11,934 bases of DNA. Origin: Methylobacterium sp. (GTDB lineage Bacteria > Pseudomonadota > Alphaproteobacteria > Rhizobiales > Beijerinckiaceae). The stretch covers positions 1 to 11,934 of the forward strand of contig JAJKJG010000218.1 in assembly GCA_021154065.1 (NCBI GenBank), written 5' to 3'. Shown here piece by piece: positions 1 to 6,454 of the stretch (position 1 is its first letter; each line of letters opens with the position of its first letter). Under the pieces are notes generated by a model. It did no database searches, was not told the origin of the DNA, and was given only the letters and a program-made list of their open reading frames with translations. A program made the position numbers and the translations under genes.

Positions 1-500
1 TCCACGAACATGGTGAGGTCGCCGGCCTTGTCGGCGACCGCGCAGGCGACCGCCTTGACGGTGCCGAACGGGTTCTGGCGGATGTTGTAGGTCAGGCGGT
101 CAAAGACGTCGGGCTGCGGCTCGATCGCCAGGATGCGGGCCTTCGGCCCGGCATGGGCCGCGACGAAGAGCGAATAGGCGCCGATGTTCGCGCCGACGTC
201 GACGAAGGTGAAGCCGTCGGTGACGCGCGCCTTCAGGAGCTCCATCTCCTCGGGATCGAAGAACTGCGGCGTGAACAGCACCTTCTTGTCGCAGATGTTG
301 TTGTACGGATAGAGCCGCATGCGGGCGCCGAGCCGCTCGACGTCGAGGGGGTCGCGCCGCAGGAGCGGCGTCGCGATCCGGCGCAGGAAGACGTAGAGCC
401 GCCGGCCGAGCCAGCTATTCGGCAGGCTCTGCGTCCGCTCGATGATCCAGCGGGCAAGGCCCGAGGGATTGTAGCTGCCGAAGGGGGCCGGCTCGTTCAT
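1..500 (-). CDS. FkbM family SAM-dependent methyltransferase (5' part, runs off left edge)
   Basis: The first 166 residues are visible, starting at the ATG whose complement is 498-500; the gene continues past base 1. SAM-binding motif I reads FVDVGANIGAYS at residues 99-110, followed by the acidic motif ILAIEPQPDVFDRL at 123-136. A segment ending QFFDPEEMELL precedes motif I. This arrangement is that of the FkbM methyltransferase family, whose members O-methylate sugars, polyketides or lipid-linked substrates in the cytoplasm. The substrate cannot be told from this fragment. The first 95 residues carry a basic, hydrophobic stretch (LGRRLYVFLRRIATPLLRR) that could associate with the membrane. 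The gene is divergent from the chemotaxis unit on the other strand, with about 150 bp between starts. The family call is firm; the function is open. Confidence 0.85.
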   Translation of the reverse strand, partial: MNEPAPFGSYNPSGLARWIIERTQSLPNSWLGRRLYVFLRRIATPLLRRDPLDVERLGARMRLYPYNNICDKKVLFTPQFFDPEEMELLKARVTDGFTFVDVGANIGAYSLFVAAHAGPKARILAIEPQPDVFDRLTYNIRQNPFGTVKAVACAVADKAGDLTMFV

Positions 501-593
501 TCCGCCTCTCGTCGCCCGCCATTGTGGCGCGGCCTTAAGTCCGTCGCGTCATCGCATCGATGCCGGGCGGCGGCAAGCCGGGCGCCGGCCCGG

Positions 594-608
594 TTAACGG
601 AGAGTTAG
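594..608 (+). promoter_or_regulatory. CtrA-like box TTAA-N7-TTAG upstream of the chemotaxis unit
   Basis: TTAA at 594-597 and TTAG at 605-608 are seven bases apart. The alphaproteobacterial CtrA full site is TTAA-N7-TTAA, so this is one base off consensus. It lies 43 bp before the ATG at 651, in the divergent region between the methyltransferase and the chemotaxis unit. CtrA controls motility and chemotaxis genes in many Alphaproteobacteria, which makes the position sensible. A 5-bp inverted repeat (ttagc 605-609, gctaa 618-622) overlaps it. One such box can arise by chance, so this is tentative. Confidence 0.3.
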
Positions 609-650
609 CGATAGCGAGCTAAGTACGCCCGAGACGATCCGCGGCTTTCG

Positions 651-995
651 ATGCTTGCTCACCCCCGCCTTCGCTGGTCACGGCTTCTCGACGGCGCGCT
701 GATCCTTCTGTTTGCGACCATGATCCCCGCCTTCGCGCTTCGGACCGGGCTCAGGCCCGACGATCCGCTCGCCGGGGTCGCGGTCGTGTTCGCGCCCTGG
801 ATCGAGCCCGGGGAGGCCATCGCCCGCGCGGTCGCCGCCGGGGCAAGCCTAGTCCGGCTAGGCGTGCTGCCCTCGATCGTCATCGTGAGCCCCGCCGACC
901 GCGGCTATGTCGACCGGGTCTTCGCCGCCGGCGCGCTTCTTGCCCTCGATCCCAAGGTGCTCGCCGCCTGCTCGCCCGCCCTCCTCACCCGCTGA
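651..995 (+). CDS. small single-pass membrane protein, unknown function
   Basis: This 114-residue protein has one clear hydrophobic segment at about residues 13-31 (LLDGALILLFATMIPAFAL), after a short Arg-rich N-terminus. The remainder is an Ala/Val-rich soluble part with no catalytic motif I recognise. The ATG at 651 follows a purine-rich but weak ribosome site (gagacga, 629-635). The stop is nine bases before the ATG of the chemotaxis receptor at 1005, so the two are probably co-transcribed and perhaps translationally coupled. The fold is not recognised. Reading frame, codon use and operon position support a real gene; a role linked to the receptor is inference from spacing only. Confidence 0.65.
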   Translation: MLAHPRLRWSRLLDGALILLFATMIPAFALRTGLRPDDPLAGVAVVFAPWIEPGEAIARAVAAGASLVRLGVLPSIVIVSPADRGYVDRVFAAGALLALDPKVLAACSPALLTR

Positions 996-1004
996 ACCCC
1001 TGCC

Positions 1005-2459
1005 ATGGCTGATCTCGACGTCTTCCGGTCCACGATCGCGCGGGTGCTCTTTGCGCTCGCCTTCCTGCACGTGCCGCTGCTCGCCTTGATCTCCTGGGGT
1101 CTCGGGCGGGATCCATGGCCGATTCTCCTTGCCGCCGCCGCCTGCCTGCTCCTTCCGGCGGTCCTCAGCCTGTTGAAGCGGCCGATGAGCGCGGTCGCGA
1201 TGGCGCTCGCGGTGGCGCTCGTCGGGCAGACCTCGCTCCTCGTGTTCGCCTTCACCGGCCACCCCTGGCAAGTGGAGATGCACTTCTACTATTTCGCCGT
1301 GCTCGCCATGCTGTCGGGCTTCTGCGACTGGCGCGTCCTCGTCGTTGCCGCCGGGCTCGTGGCGCTGCACCACCTGACGCTCGATCTCGTCCTGCCGAAC
1401 GCGGTCTATCCCGGCGCGAGCGACCTGAAGCGGGTCGCGGTGCATGCGGTCGTCGTCGTCATCGAGACCGCCATGCTGATCTTCATCGGCCGGGCGATCA
1501 TCGCCGCCTTCGAGGCCGCCCGGCGCAACGGCACCGACGCGGAGCGTCTCGCCGGCGACCTCCACCGGCTCGTCGCAGAGCGTGAACGGGACCTGTCCGA
1601 CACGGTCTCACAGGCGAACGCGGTCGGCGCCGCGGTCGACCGTTTCCAGGCCGAGATCGGCGACGCGGTGCGCCTTCTGCAGGACGCGGCGACGGCGCTG
1701 CGGGGCAATGCCGACGAGCTCGGCGCGGTCGCGGTTCAGGCCGAGCAGCGGACCACGGCCGCCGCGCAGGCGTCCGGACAGACGAGCCAGACCGTCTCGG
1801 CCGTCGCCGCGGCCGGCGGCGAGCTCGCCGAGACGATCGCGGCGATCGGCGCCAGCGCGAGCCAATCCTCCGAGCTCGCGAGCCGCGCGGTCGGTGAAGC
1901 CGAGGCGGCGAACCAGACGGTCGCGGATCTCGGCCGGCTCGGCAACGAGATCGGCGACGTGATCGGCCTCATCACCGGGGTCGCGGCGCAGACCAATCTC
2001 CTCGCCTTGAACGCGACGATCGAGGCCGCCCGCGCCGGCGAGGCGGGACGCGGCTTCTCGATCGTCGCCCAGGAGGTGAAGGCGCTCGCGACCCAGACCG
2101 CGAAGGCCGCCGCCGACATCGGCGCCAAGATCAGCGCCATGCAGGACACGACGGCGCGCTCGGTCTCGGCCCTGCGCGCCATCATGGGCGCCATCGCAAC
2201 CGTCGATTCGCTCGCGCGCCAGATCGCCGGATCCGTCGAGCAGCAGGCCTCGGCGGCGCACGAGATCGCCGGCAGCGTCGATCTCGCCGCGGCCGGGGCA
2301 GCGGACGTGCGGACCGCGCTCGACGGCATCGAGGCGCTGGCGCGGCAGACCAGCGGCGCCGCCGAGTCGCTGACGAAAGCGGCAGCCGACATCGCCGGCC
2401 AGGCCGAGGTGTTCCAGAGCCGGGTGGCGCGATTTGCCGCCGAGGTCCGCGCCGCCTAG
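1005..2459 (+). CDS. methyl-accepting chemotaxis protein with polytopic N-terminal membrane domain
   Basis: This 484-residue chemoreceptor would relay signals to CheA/CheW at the inner membrane. Residues 10-170 form about six hydrophobic segments (roughly 12-31, 38-57, 61-82, 93-107, 110-130, 145-166) with short loops. It therefore lacks the usual large periplasmic ligand domain and would sense at or within the membrane. A His-containing stretch ([17 protein letters not shown], 108-124) sits in this domain. No HAMP is evident; a helical linker at 170-230 leads to the signalling hairpin. The conserved tip is at 318-352 ([23 protein letters not shown], then [15 protein letters not shown]), followed by the return helix with [10 protein letters not shown] near 415. 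The C-terminus lacks a CheR/CheB NWETF-type pentapeptide. The frame is intact, and the island begins 12 bp after its stop. The ligand is unknown. Confidence 0.92.
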   Translation: MADLDVFRSTIARVLFALAFLHVPLLALISWGLGRDPWPILLAAAACLLLPAVLSLLKRPMSAVAMALAVALVGQTSLLVFAFTGHPWQVEMHFYYFAVLAMLSGFCDWRVLVVAAGLVALHHLTLDLVLPNAVYPGASDLKRVAVHAVVVVIETAMLIFIGRAIIAAFEAARRNGTDAERLAGDLHRLVAERERDLSDTVSQANAVGAAVDRFQAEIGDAVRLLQDAATALRGNADELGAVAVQAEQRTTAAAQASGQTSQTVSAVAAAGGELAETIAAIGASASQSSELASRAVGEAEAANQTVADLGRLGNEIGDVIGLITGVAAQTNLLALNATIEAARAGEAGRGFSIVAQEVKALATQTAKAAADIGAKISAMQDTTARSVSALRAIMGAIATVDSLARQIAGSVEQQASAAHEIAGSVDLAAAGAADVRTALDGIEALARQTSGAAESLTKAAADIAGQAEVFQSRVARFAAEVRAA

Positions 2460-2471
2460 CCATGGCGGTCG

Positions 2472-2493
2472 GGTAGTGCATCAGTTTGAAATT
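2472..2493 (+). repeat. left terminal inverted repeat of the island
   Basis: It reads ggtagtgcatcagtttgaa followed by att. It pairs with the reverse complement of 5476-5497, with mismatches only at positions 8 and 22. Confidence 0.85.
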
Positions 2494-2564
2494 TGCGCTG
2501 AGCCCGGTCGCCAATTACGGGCCGTTCCTGTATGATCCGAGGGCACGGCGGGGAAACGAGCACG

Positions 2565-2798
2565 ATGATCGATATTGGCCATCCGAATGCGAAAAGGGTT
2601 ACGATCGCGCACGAAGGCAAATTCAACGCGCCGTGGAACATGGTGTTGGTGCTCGAGACCGATCTAGAGCTAAATCAGCAGACTGGAGCATACGATCATA
2701 ACGCGGTTCACACCCTCATCGAAGCGGCTGACAAATATGTCAGTGCCCAGAACCGACAGATAGATGAGTTCAGGATTGTCCAAGCGCCGCGAGGTTAG
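2565..2798 (+). CDS. small hypothetical protein, 77 residues
   Basis: The ATG at 2565 is preceded by a ggggaaa ribosome site about ten bases upstream, which is why I prefer it to the in-frame ATG at 2532. A TATGAT hexamer at 2531-2536 could be the -10 box, although no convincing -35 lies at the right distance. The protein (MIDIGHPNAKR... to ...FRIVQAPRG) is mixed alpha/beta in character, with a helical stretch around HTLIEAADKYVSAQNRQIDEF. It has no signal peptide or membrane segment. I do not recognise the family. It is the first gene inside the island after the left repeat and has the lower-GC codon use of its island neighbours rather than that of the flanks. Confidence 0.5.
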   Translation: MIDIGHPNAKRVTIAHEGKFNAPWNMVLVLETDLELNQQTGAYDHNAVHTLIEAADKYVSAQNRQIDEFRIVQAPRG

Positions 2799-2860
2799 CG
2801 GTATTAGGGCGCAAACGCCACAAGCGCTCGGCCAAGCCTAACCCCACTTGATCTTTTGGG

Positions 2861-2904
2861 ACAGCGGGAAGGACCGGATCACGAACGGTCCCGGAGCCCG
2901 CTGT
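2861..2904 (+). promoter_or_regulatory. strong nested stem-loop upstream of the 146-residue gene
   Basis: The outer arms acagcggg (2861-2868) and cccgctgt (2897-2904) are perfectly complementary. The inner arms ggaccg (2871-2876) and cggtcc (2886-2891) are also perfect, around a 9-base loop (2877-2885). The internal bulge is 2 nt on one side and 5 nt on the other, giving 14 paired bases in total. There is no following T-run, so it is not a standard terminator. It ends 27 bases before the ATG at 2932 and would lie in the leader, or act as a palindromic DNA site. The role is unknown: leader structure, operator or recombination site are all possible. Confidence 0.6.
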
Positions 2905-2931
2905 GAACAGGATTATCGTGGGTTAAGGGCC

Positions 2932-3372
2932 ATGAACGAACTCGGGAACAAGTACGCCCTTGCCGCTCTGAGAGAGCGCCGGGCTGAGATGTCGGGAGAG
3001 ATCACCTCGATTGAGCGCCGGCTTCGCGACCTACGCGCCAGCCTGGTTCATGTGGACGCGACCCTCAGGCTGTTCGATCCCGACGCTGAACCTACCAAAA
3101 TCCCCGGCAAGCGGCCCTACAAGCGCGTCAAGCTCTTCGGGGCGGGGAAGCTCAACCGGCTCATTCTTGGCGCTCTGCGGCGCGGGGAACGGGCCATGAC
3201 CACGGCTGAGGTGGTCGCGTCTATCGTCGCCGAACTCGGCTACGGGCCGGAAGCCGCGAAAGGCATGACGAACCGCGTGCGGGCGAACCTGCGCTACCTT
3301 CGGGACACGCGAGGGCTCGTTACCAAGGAGGGCGATCGGCAAGACGCGAGGTGGGCACTGAACGGTGCCTAG
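2932..3372 (+). CDS. coiled-coil plus winged-helix-like protein, IS-associated hypothetical
   Basis: This 146-residue protein starts at ATG 2932 with an aaggg ribosome site directly upstream; the longer frame back to 2848 would run through the stem-loop and is less likely. Residues 5-45 form a charged amphipathic coil (ALRERRAEMSGEITSIERRL, then LRDLRASLVHVDATL). A basic linker follows (GKRPYKRVKLFG, 59-70). Residues 73-145 look like a winged-helix fold: helix LNRLILGALRRG, then TTAEVVASIVAELGYG, a basic recognition-like helix MTNRVRANLRYLRD (112-125), and a wing ending in DARWAL. This suggests DNA binding. From memory, similar small proteins sit beside ISXO2/IS1595-type transposases in alphaproteobacteria, but I cannot verify that here. 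It could regulate the cargo or bind the stem-loop just upstream; both are inference. Confidence 0.65.
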   Translation: MNELGNKYALAALRERRAEMSGEITSIERRLRDLRASLVHVDATLRLFDPDAEPTKIPGKRPYKRVKLFGAGKLNRLILGALRRGERAMTTAEVVASIVAELGYGPEAAKGMTNRVRANLRYLRDTRGLVTKEGDRQDARWALNGA

Positions 3373-3414
3373 CGTGCCGAAGCATCAAAACCTGTGTTTC
3401 GTTACCCAACCGGG

Positions 3415-3444
3415 TTGCTCTTGGGCGAGACGCCACCGTATGCT
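3415..3444 (+). promoter_or_regulatory. possible promoter for the ADP-ribosyltransferase gene
   Basis: A -35-like TTGCTC (3415-3420) and a -10-like TATGCT (3439-3444) are separated by 18 bp. Transcription would start near 3451, about 20 bases before the TTG at 3472. The match to the sigma-70 consensus is partial. Confidence 0.3.
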
Positions 3445-3471
3445 GCAACCTAGAGGGATGGGGGTCTCCGT

Positions 3472-4088
3472 TTGCTGTCAGGATTCCCGATTACGGACGA
3501 AGCGGCCTGCGCGGCCATGCTCGTTCGTTTGATGGGAGGGGATGCGGCGCTGTTTAACCGCAGCTTGGCGGAGGCCCTATCCCACGAAAATCCCCATGGC
3601 CTTTCCGATATGGAGCGAATGGCCGTTTGGGTTTACTCGAACACCGATCAGCGATGGTATGTCTCGATCAACCAGGAGCTACGTAGCGGCAGTCCGCTCG
3701 ACGACTACCGATTCTTCGCCGCGCTGCTCAATGAGACGCTCGAAAAGCTGCCGCGGCATAGCGCCGAGGTATTCCGCGGAGTGCGCTTCCCGGACATCAA
3801 TCGGATCGCAGATCACTTCATCGAAGCCTACGACACCGGACGGGAACTTGTCTGGTTGGCGTTCACCAGCTCGTCTCGCTTGATCGGCAAGGCCTTGAAG
3901 GCAACGTGCTGTTAACTATTTTTTCACAGAATGGCCGAGTTCTAGGGCTATATGCCCATAGACCGTCTGAGGAAGAAATCCTATTTCGAGCTGGCTCGCG
4001 GTTTATAGTCACATACGTGAACCTCGACGCCGACTTGGTCGTTGTAGGACTGAACGAGGTCGCCGGCACCGGCATAGGTGGCTCCTGA
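3472..4088 (+). pseudogene. mono-ADP-ribosyltransferase (R-S-E class), broken by one -1 frameshift
   Basis: Two overlapping frames join into one protein of about 205 residues if a single G is restored near base 3900 (AAG then GGC AAC GTG). The restored chain has the order of the R-S-E ADP-ribosyltransferases. An alpha-helical start (DMERMAVWVYSNTDQRWYVS, 46-65) is followed by Arg102 in VFRGVRFP, the STS-like FTSSS at 131-135, and the E-x-E loop PSEEEILFRAG (165-175) leading into SRFIV. E-x-E usually marks arginine-modifying enzymes, which transfer ADP-ribose from NAD to a protein target. No signal peptide is seen, so a cytoplasmic target or a phage/toxin-type role is possible. The start is TTG 3472, with a GGGGG stretch about seven bases upstream; ATG 3517 is an alternative. 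Without the base the product stops after residue 147 and loses the catalytic Glu. No classic slippery heptamer is present. Confidence 0.75.
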
Positions 4089-4152
4089 GGTATGCGCTGG
4101 CGCACAGCGACTCGACGGCTTATGGTTGAGGTTTGGGGCGGAGGTAGAGGCG

Positions 4153-4368
4153 ATGGTCACGGACACCTTGGTGCGAGCGGGGCGCCGACTCTTCGGATTC
4201 GAAGCTCGCGAGTCTACGCAGAAGCGGAGACAGGTAACGCGCGGGTCTCCATCGGCAGCGACGGAGGCCGCACAAAAGGCTTTCCACGAGCACAAGAAAA
4301 AGCACGCCGATGACCCCAATGCGAAGCTCACTCCGCTTCAAGAGCGGATGCAATCTGGCAGCCTTTGA
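4153..4368 (+). CDS. small basic hydrophilic protein, 71 residues, next to the ART
   Basis: The ATG at 4153 has an excellent ribosome site, GGAGG at 4140-4144 with eight bases of spacing. This decides the start over the in-frame GTG at 4078, which would overlap the ART stop. The protein begins MVTDTLVRAGRRLFGFEARE and is rich in Arg, Lys, His and Gln, with a predicted helix around TEAAQKAFHEHKKKHADD and no membrane segment. It lies 64 bases after the ART stop and is probably co-transcribed with it. It converges on the IS1595-type transposase remnant, with 3 bp between stop codons. The family is not recognised. A partner or immunity role toward the ART is only a hypothesis from position. Confidence 0.55.
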   Translation: MVTDTLVRAGRRLFGFEARESTQKRRQVTRGSPSAATEAAQKAFHEHKKKHADDPNAKLTPLQERMQSGSL

Positions 4369-4371
4369 GCG

Positions 4372-5020
4372 TCACGCTGACCTCTGCCAATAACCGCTGA
4401 AATCGACGCTCGGGTCCCTACGTAGGGCCAACCCCGCGAGGCGGCTAACCTGCTCGCCGTTGGGAACGCGGCGGTTGTCCTCCCGCCACGTACTCTCTTG
4501 GGCGTACCGGAGAAGGTAGTCGCCTGAGATGTGGTGGTGGTGACCGACCTCAGCCCGGTGCATCCGCGAGAAGAGCTCTTCGGCTGCATTCGTGCAGGCG
4601 CCGTTCAGGCTGTATGCCTCTTGGTGATTGATGCGCTTCATTTCAAAGCGAGCGTGCAGGGCATCCCACGCGGTCGAGTCGTCGGCTTGCGGAACGGTGC
4701 CCTTGGCGACGATAAACGACAGGGCGCTCGCCTCATTCGGGAACACTGCCGGCACGCTGTTCCCGCCGCGCTCGCGAACGATCACGACGGCGCGGCGCTT
4801 GCCTGTCTGGTAGCGGGAGAGGCGGCGATCAACGCGCTCTGAGGCGAGATTAGCGGGCTTGATGTAACCGCCGAAATACGCGGCATCCACCTCGGCAACC
4901 TTGCCCTCGCCGCCAACGACGCGACCGCGCATCTCTTCGGCCATCGCCTCGCGGAGCTTGTGGCTCAACACGAACGAGGACTTGTACGACGTGCCGAGGT
5001 CGCGGCTGAGAGCACCGCGC
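4372..5020 (-). pseudogene. IS1595/ISXO2-type transposase, N-terminus missing
   Basis: About 215 residues are readable. From the GTG at 4971 there are 199 residues, but homology continues upstream in the same frame (ALSRDLGTSYKSSFVLSHK) to about 5013, so the GTG is not the true start. The ISXO2-like DDE/N core is present. The first Asp is in VAEVDAAYFGGY (residue 29 from the GTG), the second in QADDSTAWD (97/98), and the third acidic/Asn position is in TNAAEELFSRMHRAE (Asn128). These are followed by the family hallmark HHHHISGDYLLRYAQEST and WREDNRR. The N-terminal zinc-ribbon and helix-turn-helix part, roughly 90 residues in intact relatives, is absent because the frame runs into the IS1-type remnant. 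The truncated enzyme is unlikely to bind DNA ends specifically. The IS1595 family is known to carry passenger genes, which fits the cargo to the left. Confidence 0.85.
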
Positions 5021-5021
5021 C

Positions 5022-5488
5022 CATCTAGAGGCGGTCGAGGGCGCGTTCGGCGGCGATATCGACTACGCGATCTTGCACAAGGTCTATGGCGGGGTTCCTG
5101 AGAGCGCTAAGGGGCGCTACAGCCCCGCACAGTGCATTGGCTGCGAGAAGCATCACGTTGAGGGCTCGCCCGATCCGGCGCACGTCAGCATGTCCTACGT
5201 GGAAAGACAGAACCTCACGATGCGATGCAGATGCGCCGCTTCACTCGGCTGACGAACGCCTTCTCAAAGAAATTCGAGAACCACGTTCACATGGTCGCGC
5301 TCTACACCGTCTGGTACAACTACGTGAAGCTTCATCGGGCGCACTGGCTTTCCCCCGCGATGGCCGCTGGGCTATCTGACAAGCTGTGATCGGTCGAGGA
5401 TATCGCGAACTTGGTCGAAGCCGCTGGCGCGAAGCCGACGAAGCGCGGACCGTACAAGCCGCGCGCAACGGCTCAGATTTCAAACTGA
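5022..5488 (+). pseudogene. IS1-type transposase, 3' remnant with frameshift and stop
   Basis: The frame begins abruptly at about 5022 (LEAVEGAFGGDIDYAILHK), lacking the N-terminal half of a roughly 270-residue enzyme. It continues through RYSPAQCIGCEKHHVEGSPD and SYVERQNLTMR. A one-base loss at 5224/5225 then shifts the frame to MQMRRFTRLTNAFSKKFENH and LSPAMAAGLSDKL. A TGA at 5387-5389 stands where relatives have Trp (TGG), after which SVEDIANLVEAAGAK and RGPYKPRATAQISN follow to the stop at 5486-5488. The motifs YVERQNLTMR, RRFTRLTNAFSKK and PAMAAG are characteristic of the IS1-type transposases common in Alphaproteobacteria. The stop lies inside the right terminal repeat, as in that family. 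Three independent lesions show it is dead. Confidence 0.85.
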
Positions 5489-5497
5489 TTCACTACC
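5476..5497 (-). repeat. right terminal inverted repeat of the island
   Basis: It reads gatttcaaactgattcac followed by tacc. Its reverse complement matches 2472-2493 at 20 of 22 bases. It overlaps the last codons of the IS1-type transposase remnant. Confidence 0.85.
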
Positions 5498-5512
5498 GGG
5501 CGTCGGCGCGGC

Positions 5513-5540
5513 TTGCGTGCCGCGCCGCCATGCCTACATT
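5513..5540 (+). promoter_or_regulatory. possible promoter for map
   Basis: TTGCGT (5513-5518) and TACATT (5535-5540) have a 16-bp spacer and lie 16 bp past the island's right end. The start codon of map is 40 bp downstream. If correct, map keeps its own promoter despite the insertion. Both boxes are partial matches. Confidence 0.35.
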
Positions 5541-5579
5541 CGCCGCCGTCGTCTCCTCAACGCCCCGCATCCGAGCCCG

Positions 5580-6410
5580 ATGAACCAGCAGGACACCGCG
5601 CAGCTCCAGACCCAGCGTCGCGCCGAGGCGCCGCTGCACGGGCCGGAGGCCTTTGCGGCGATGCGCCGGGCGGGCCGGCTCGTCGCCGAGGGGCTCGATC
5701 TCCTCGTCGAGAACCTGCGGCCTGGCGTCACGAGCGAGTTCCTCGACCGCCTCGCCTTCGAGTTCGCCATGGACCACGGCGCCTACCCGGCGACGCTGTT
5801 CTACCGCGGCTACACGAAGTCGATCTGCACCTCGATCAACCACGTCGTCTGCCACGGCATCCCGAACGACAAGCCCTTACGCGAAGGCGACATCCTCAAC
5901 ATCGACTACACGGTGATCCTCGACGGCTGGCACGGCGATTCGAGCCGCATGTTCTTCGTCGGCGAGGTGCCGCGCCGCGCCTCGCGCCTGTGCGACATCA
6001 CCTACGAGGCGCTCCTGCGCGGCATTTCGGTGATCCGCCCCGGCGCCGCGACGAACGACATCGGCGCCGCGATCCAGAGCTTCGCGGAAAGCGAGCGCTG
6101 CTCGGTGGTGCGCGACTTCTGCGGCCACGGGCTCGGCCGCGTCTTCCACGACGCGCCGACGATCCTGCATTACGTCGAGCCGTCCTACAACGTCCCGTTG
6201 CGGCCCGGCATGCTGTTCACGGTCGAGCCGATGATCAATCTCGGGCGGCCGCAGGTGAAGGTCCTGTCCGACGGCTGGACCGCCGTGACCCGCGACCGCT
6301 CGCTGTCGGCGCAGTTCGAGCATAGCGTCGGCGTCACCGAGAGCGGCGTCGAGATCTTCACCCTGTCGCCGAAGGGCTACGACAAGCCGCCATATCATAT
6401 CCCGGGTTGA
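5580..6410 (+). CDS. map: type I methionine aminopeptidase
   Basis: This 276-residue cytosolic metallopeptidase removes the initiator Met from nascent proteins. All metal ligands are present: Asp109 in [10 protein letters not shown], Asp120 in GWHGDSSR, His183 in DFCGHGLGR, Glu216 in LFTVEPM and Glu247 in AQFEHSV. The substrate-gating His92 in VCHGIP is also present. The length is normal for the type I enzyme. I chose ATG 5580 because the family homology ([20 protein letters not shown]) begins some 20 residues into it, while the longer frame from 5517 adds only a low-complexity Arg-rich stretch that would overlap the promoter. The gene stands directly before radC in the same orientation, with 44 bp between the stop and the chosen radC start. 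No lesion is seen. Confidence 0.96.
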   Translation: MNQQDTAQLQTQRRAEAPLHGPEAFAAMRRAGRLVAEGLDLLVENLRPGVTSEFLDRLAFEFAMDHGAYPATLFYRGYTKSICTSINHVVCHGIPNDKPLREGDILNIDYTVILDGWHGDSSRMFFVGEVPRRASRLCDITYEALLRGISVIRPGAATNDIGAAIQSFAESERCSVVRDFCGHGLGRVFHDAPTILHYVEPSYNVPLRPGMLFTVEPMINLGRPQVKVLSDGWTAVTRDRSLSAQFEHSVGVTESGVEIFTLSPKGYDKPPYHIPG

Positions 6411-6454
6411 AACCGGTTGCGTTTCCGTTCCATGCTGGGGATCTCGGCGGGGCG

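Larger units (their letters stand above)
2472..5497. mobile_element. 3.0-kb island bounded by IS1-type terminal inverted repeats, containing passenger genes and two transposase remnants
   Basis: The ends are 22-bp imperfect inverted repeats (2472-2493 and 5476-5497, 20/22 identical) that begin GGTAGTG, resembling the GGTGATG ends of the IS1 family. The right repeat overlaps the stop of an IS1-type transposase remnant, as expected for its native end. Inside are four passenger ORFs and an IS1595-type transposase remnant. Base composition is nearer 50-55% GC by eye, well below the flanks. The flanking 8-mers ggcggtcg (2464-2471) and gggcgtcg (5498-5505) match at 6 of 8 positions and may be a decayed target duplication. 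Neither transposase is intact, so movement would need an enzyme in trans. Insertion is between the chemoreceptor and map without breaking either. The likely history is an IS1-like element that acquired an IS1595-type element with cargo and then lost parts of both. Confidence 0.75.

Noticed and set aside
1608..2392. Long open frames on the minus strand opposite the chemoreceptor gene
   Set aside because: They are antisense shadows of a GC-rich gene with strong third-position bias; the translations are Arg/Asp/Gly-rich with no motif.
3890..3910. Programmed ribosomal frameshifting in the ART gene
   Set aside because: No X-XXY-YYZ heptamer or obvious downstream pseudoknot at the shift point; simple base loss is the plainer reading.
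2464..5505. Exact 8-9 bp target-site duplication around the island
   Set aside because: The flanking octamers agree at only 6 of 8 bases, so it is mentioned as possible but not called.
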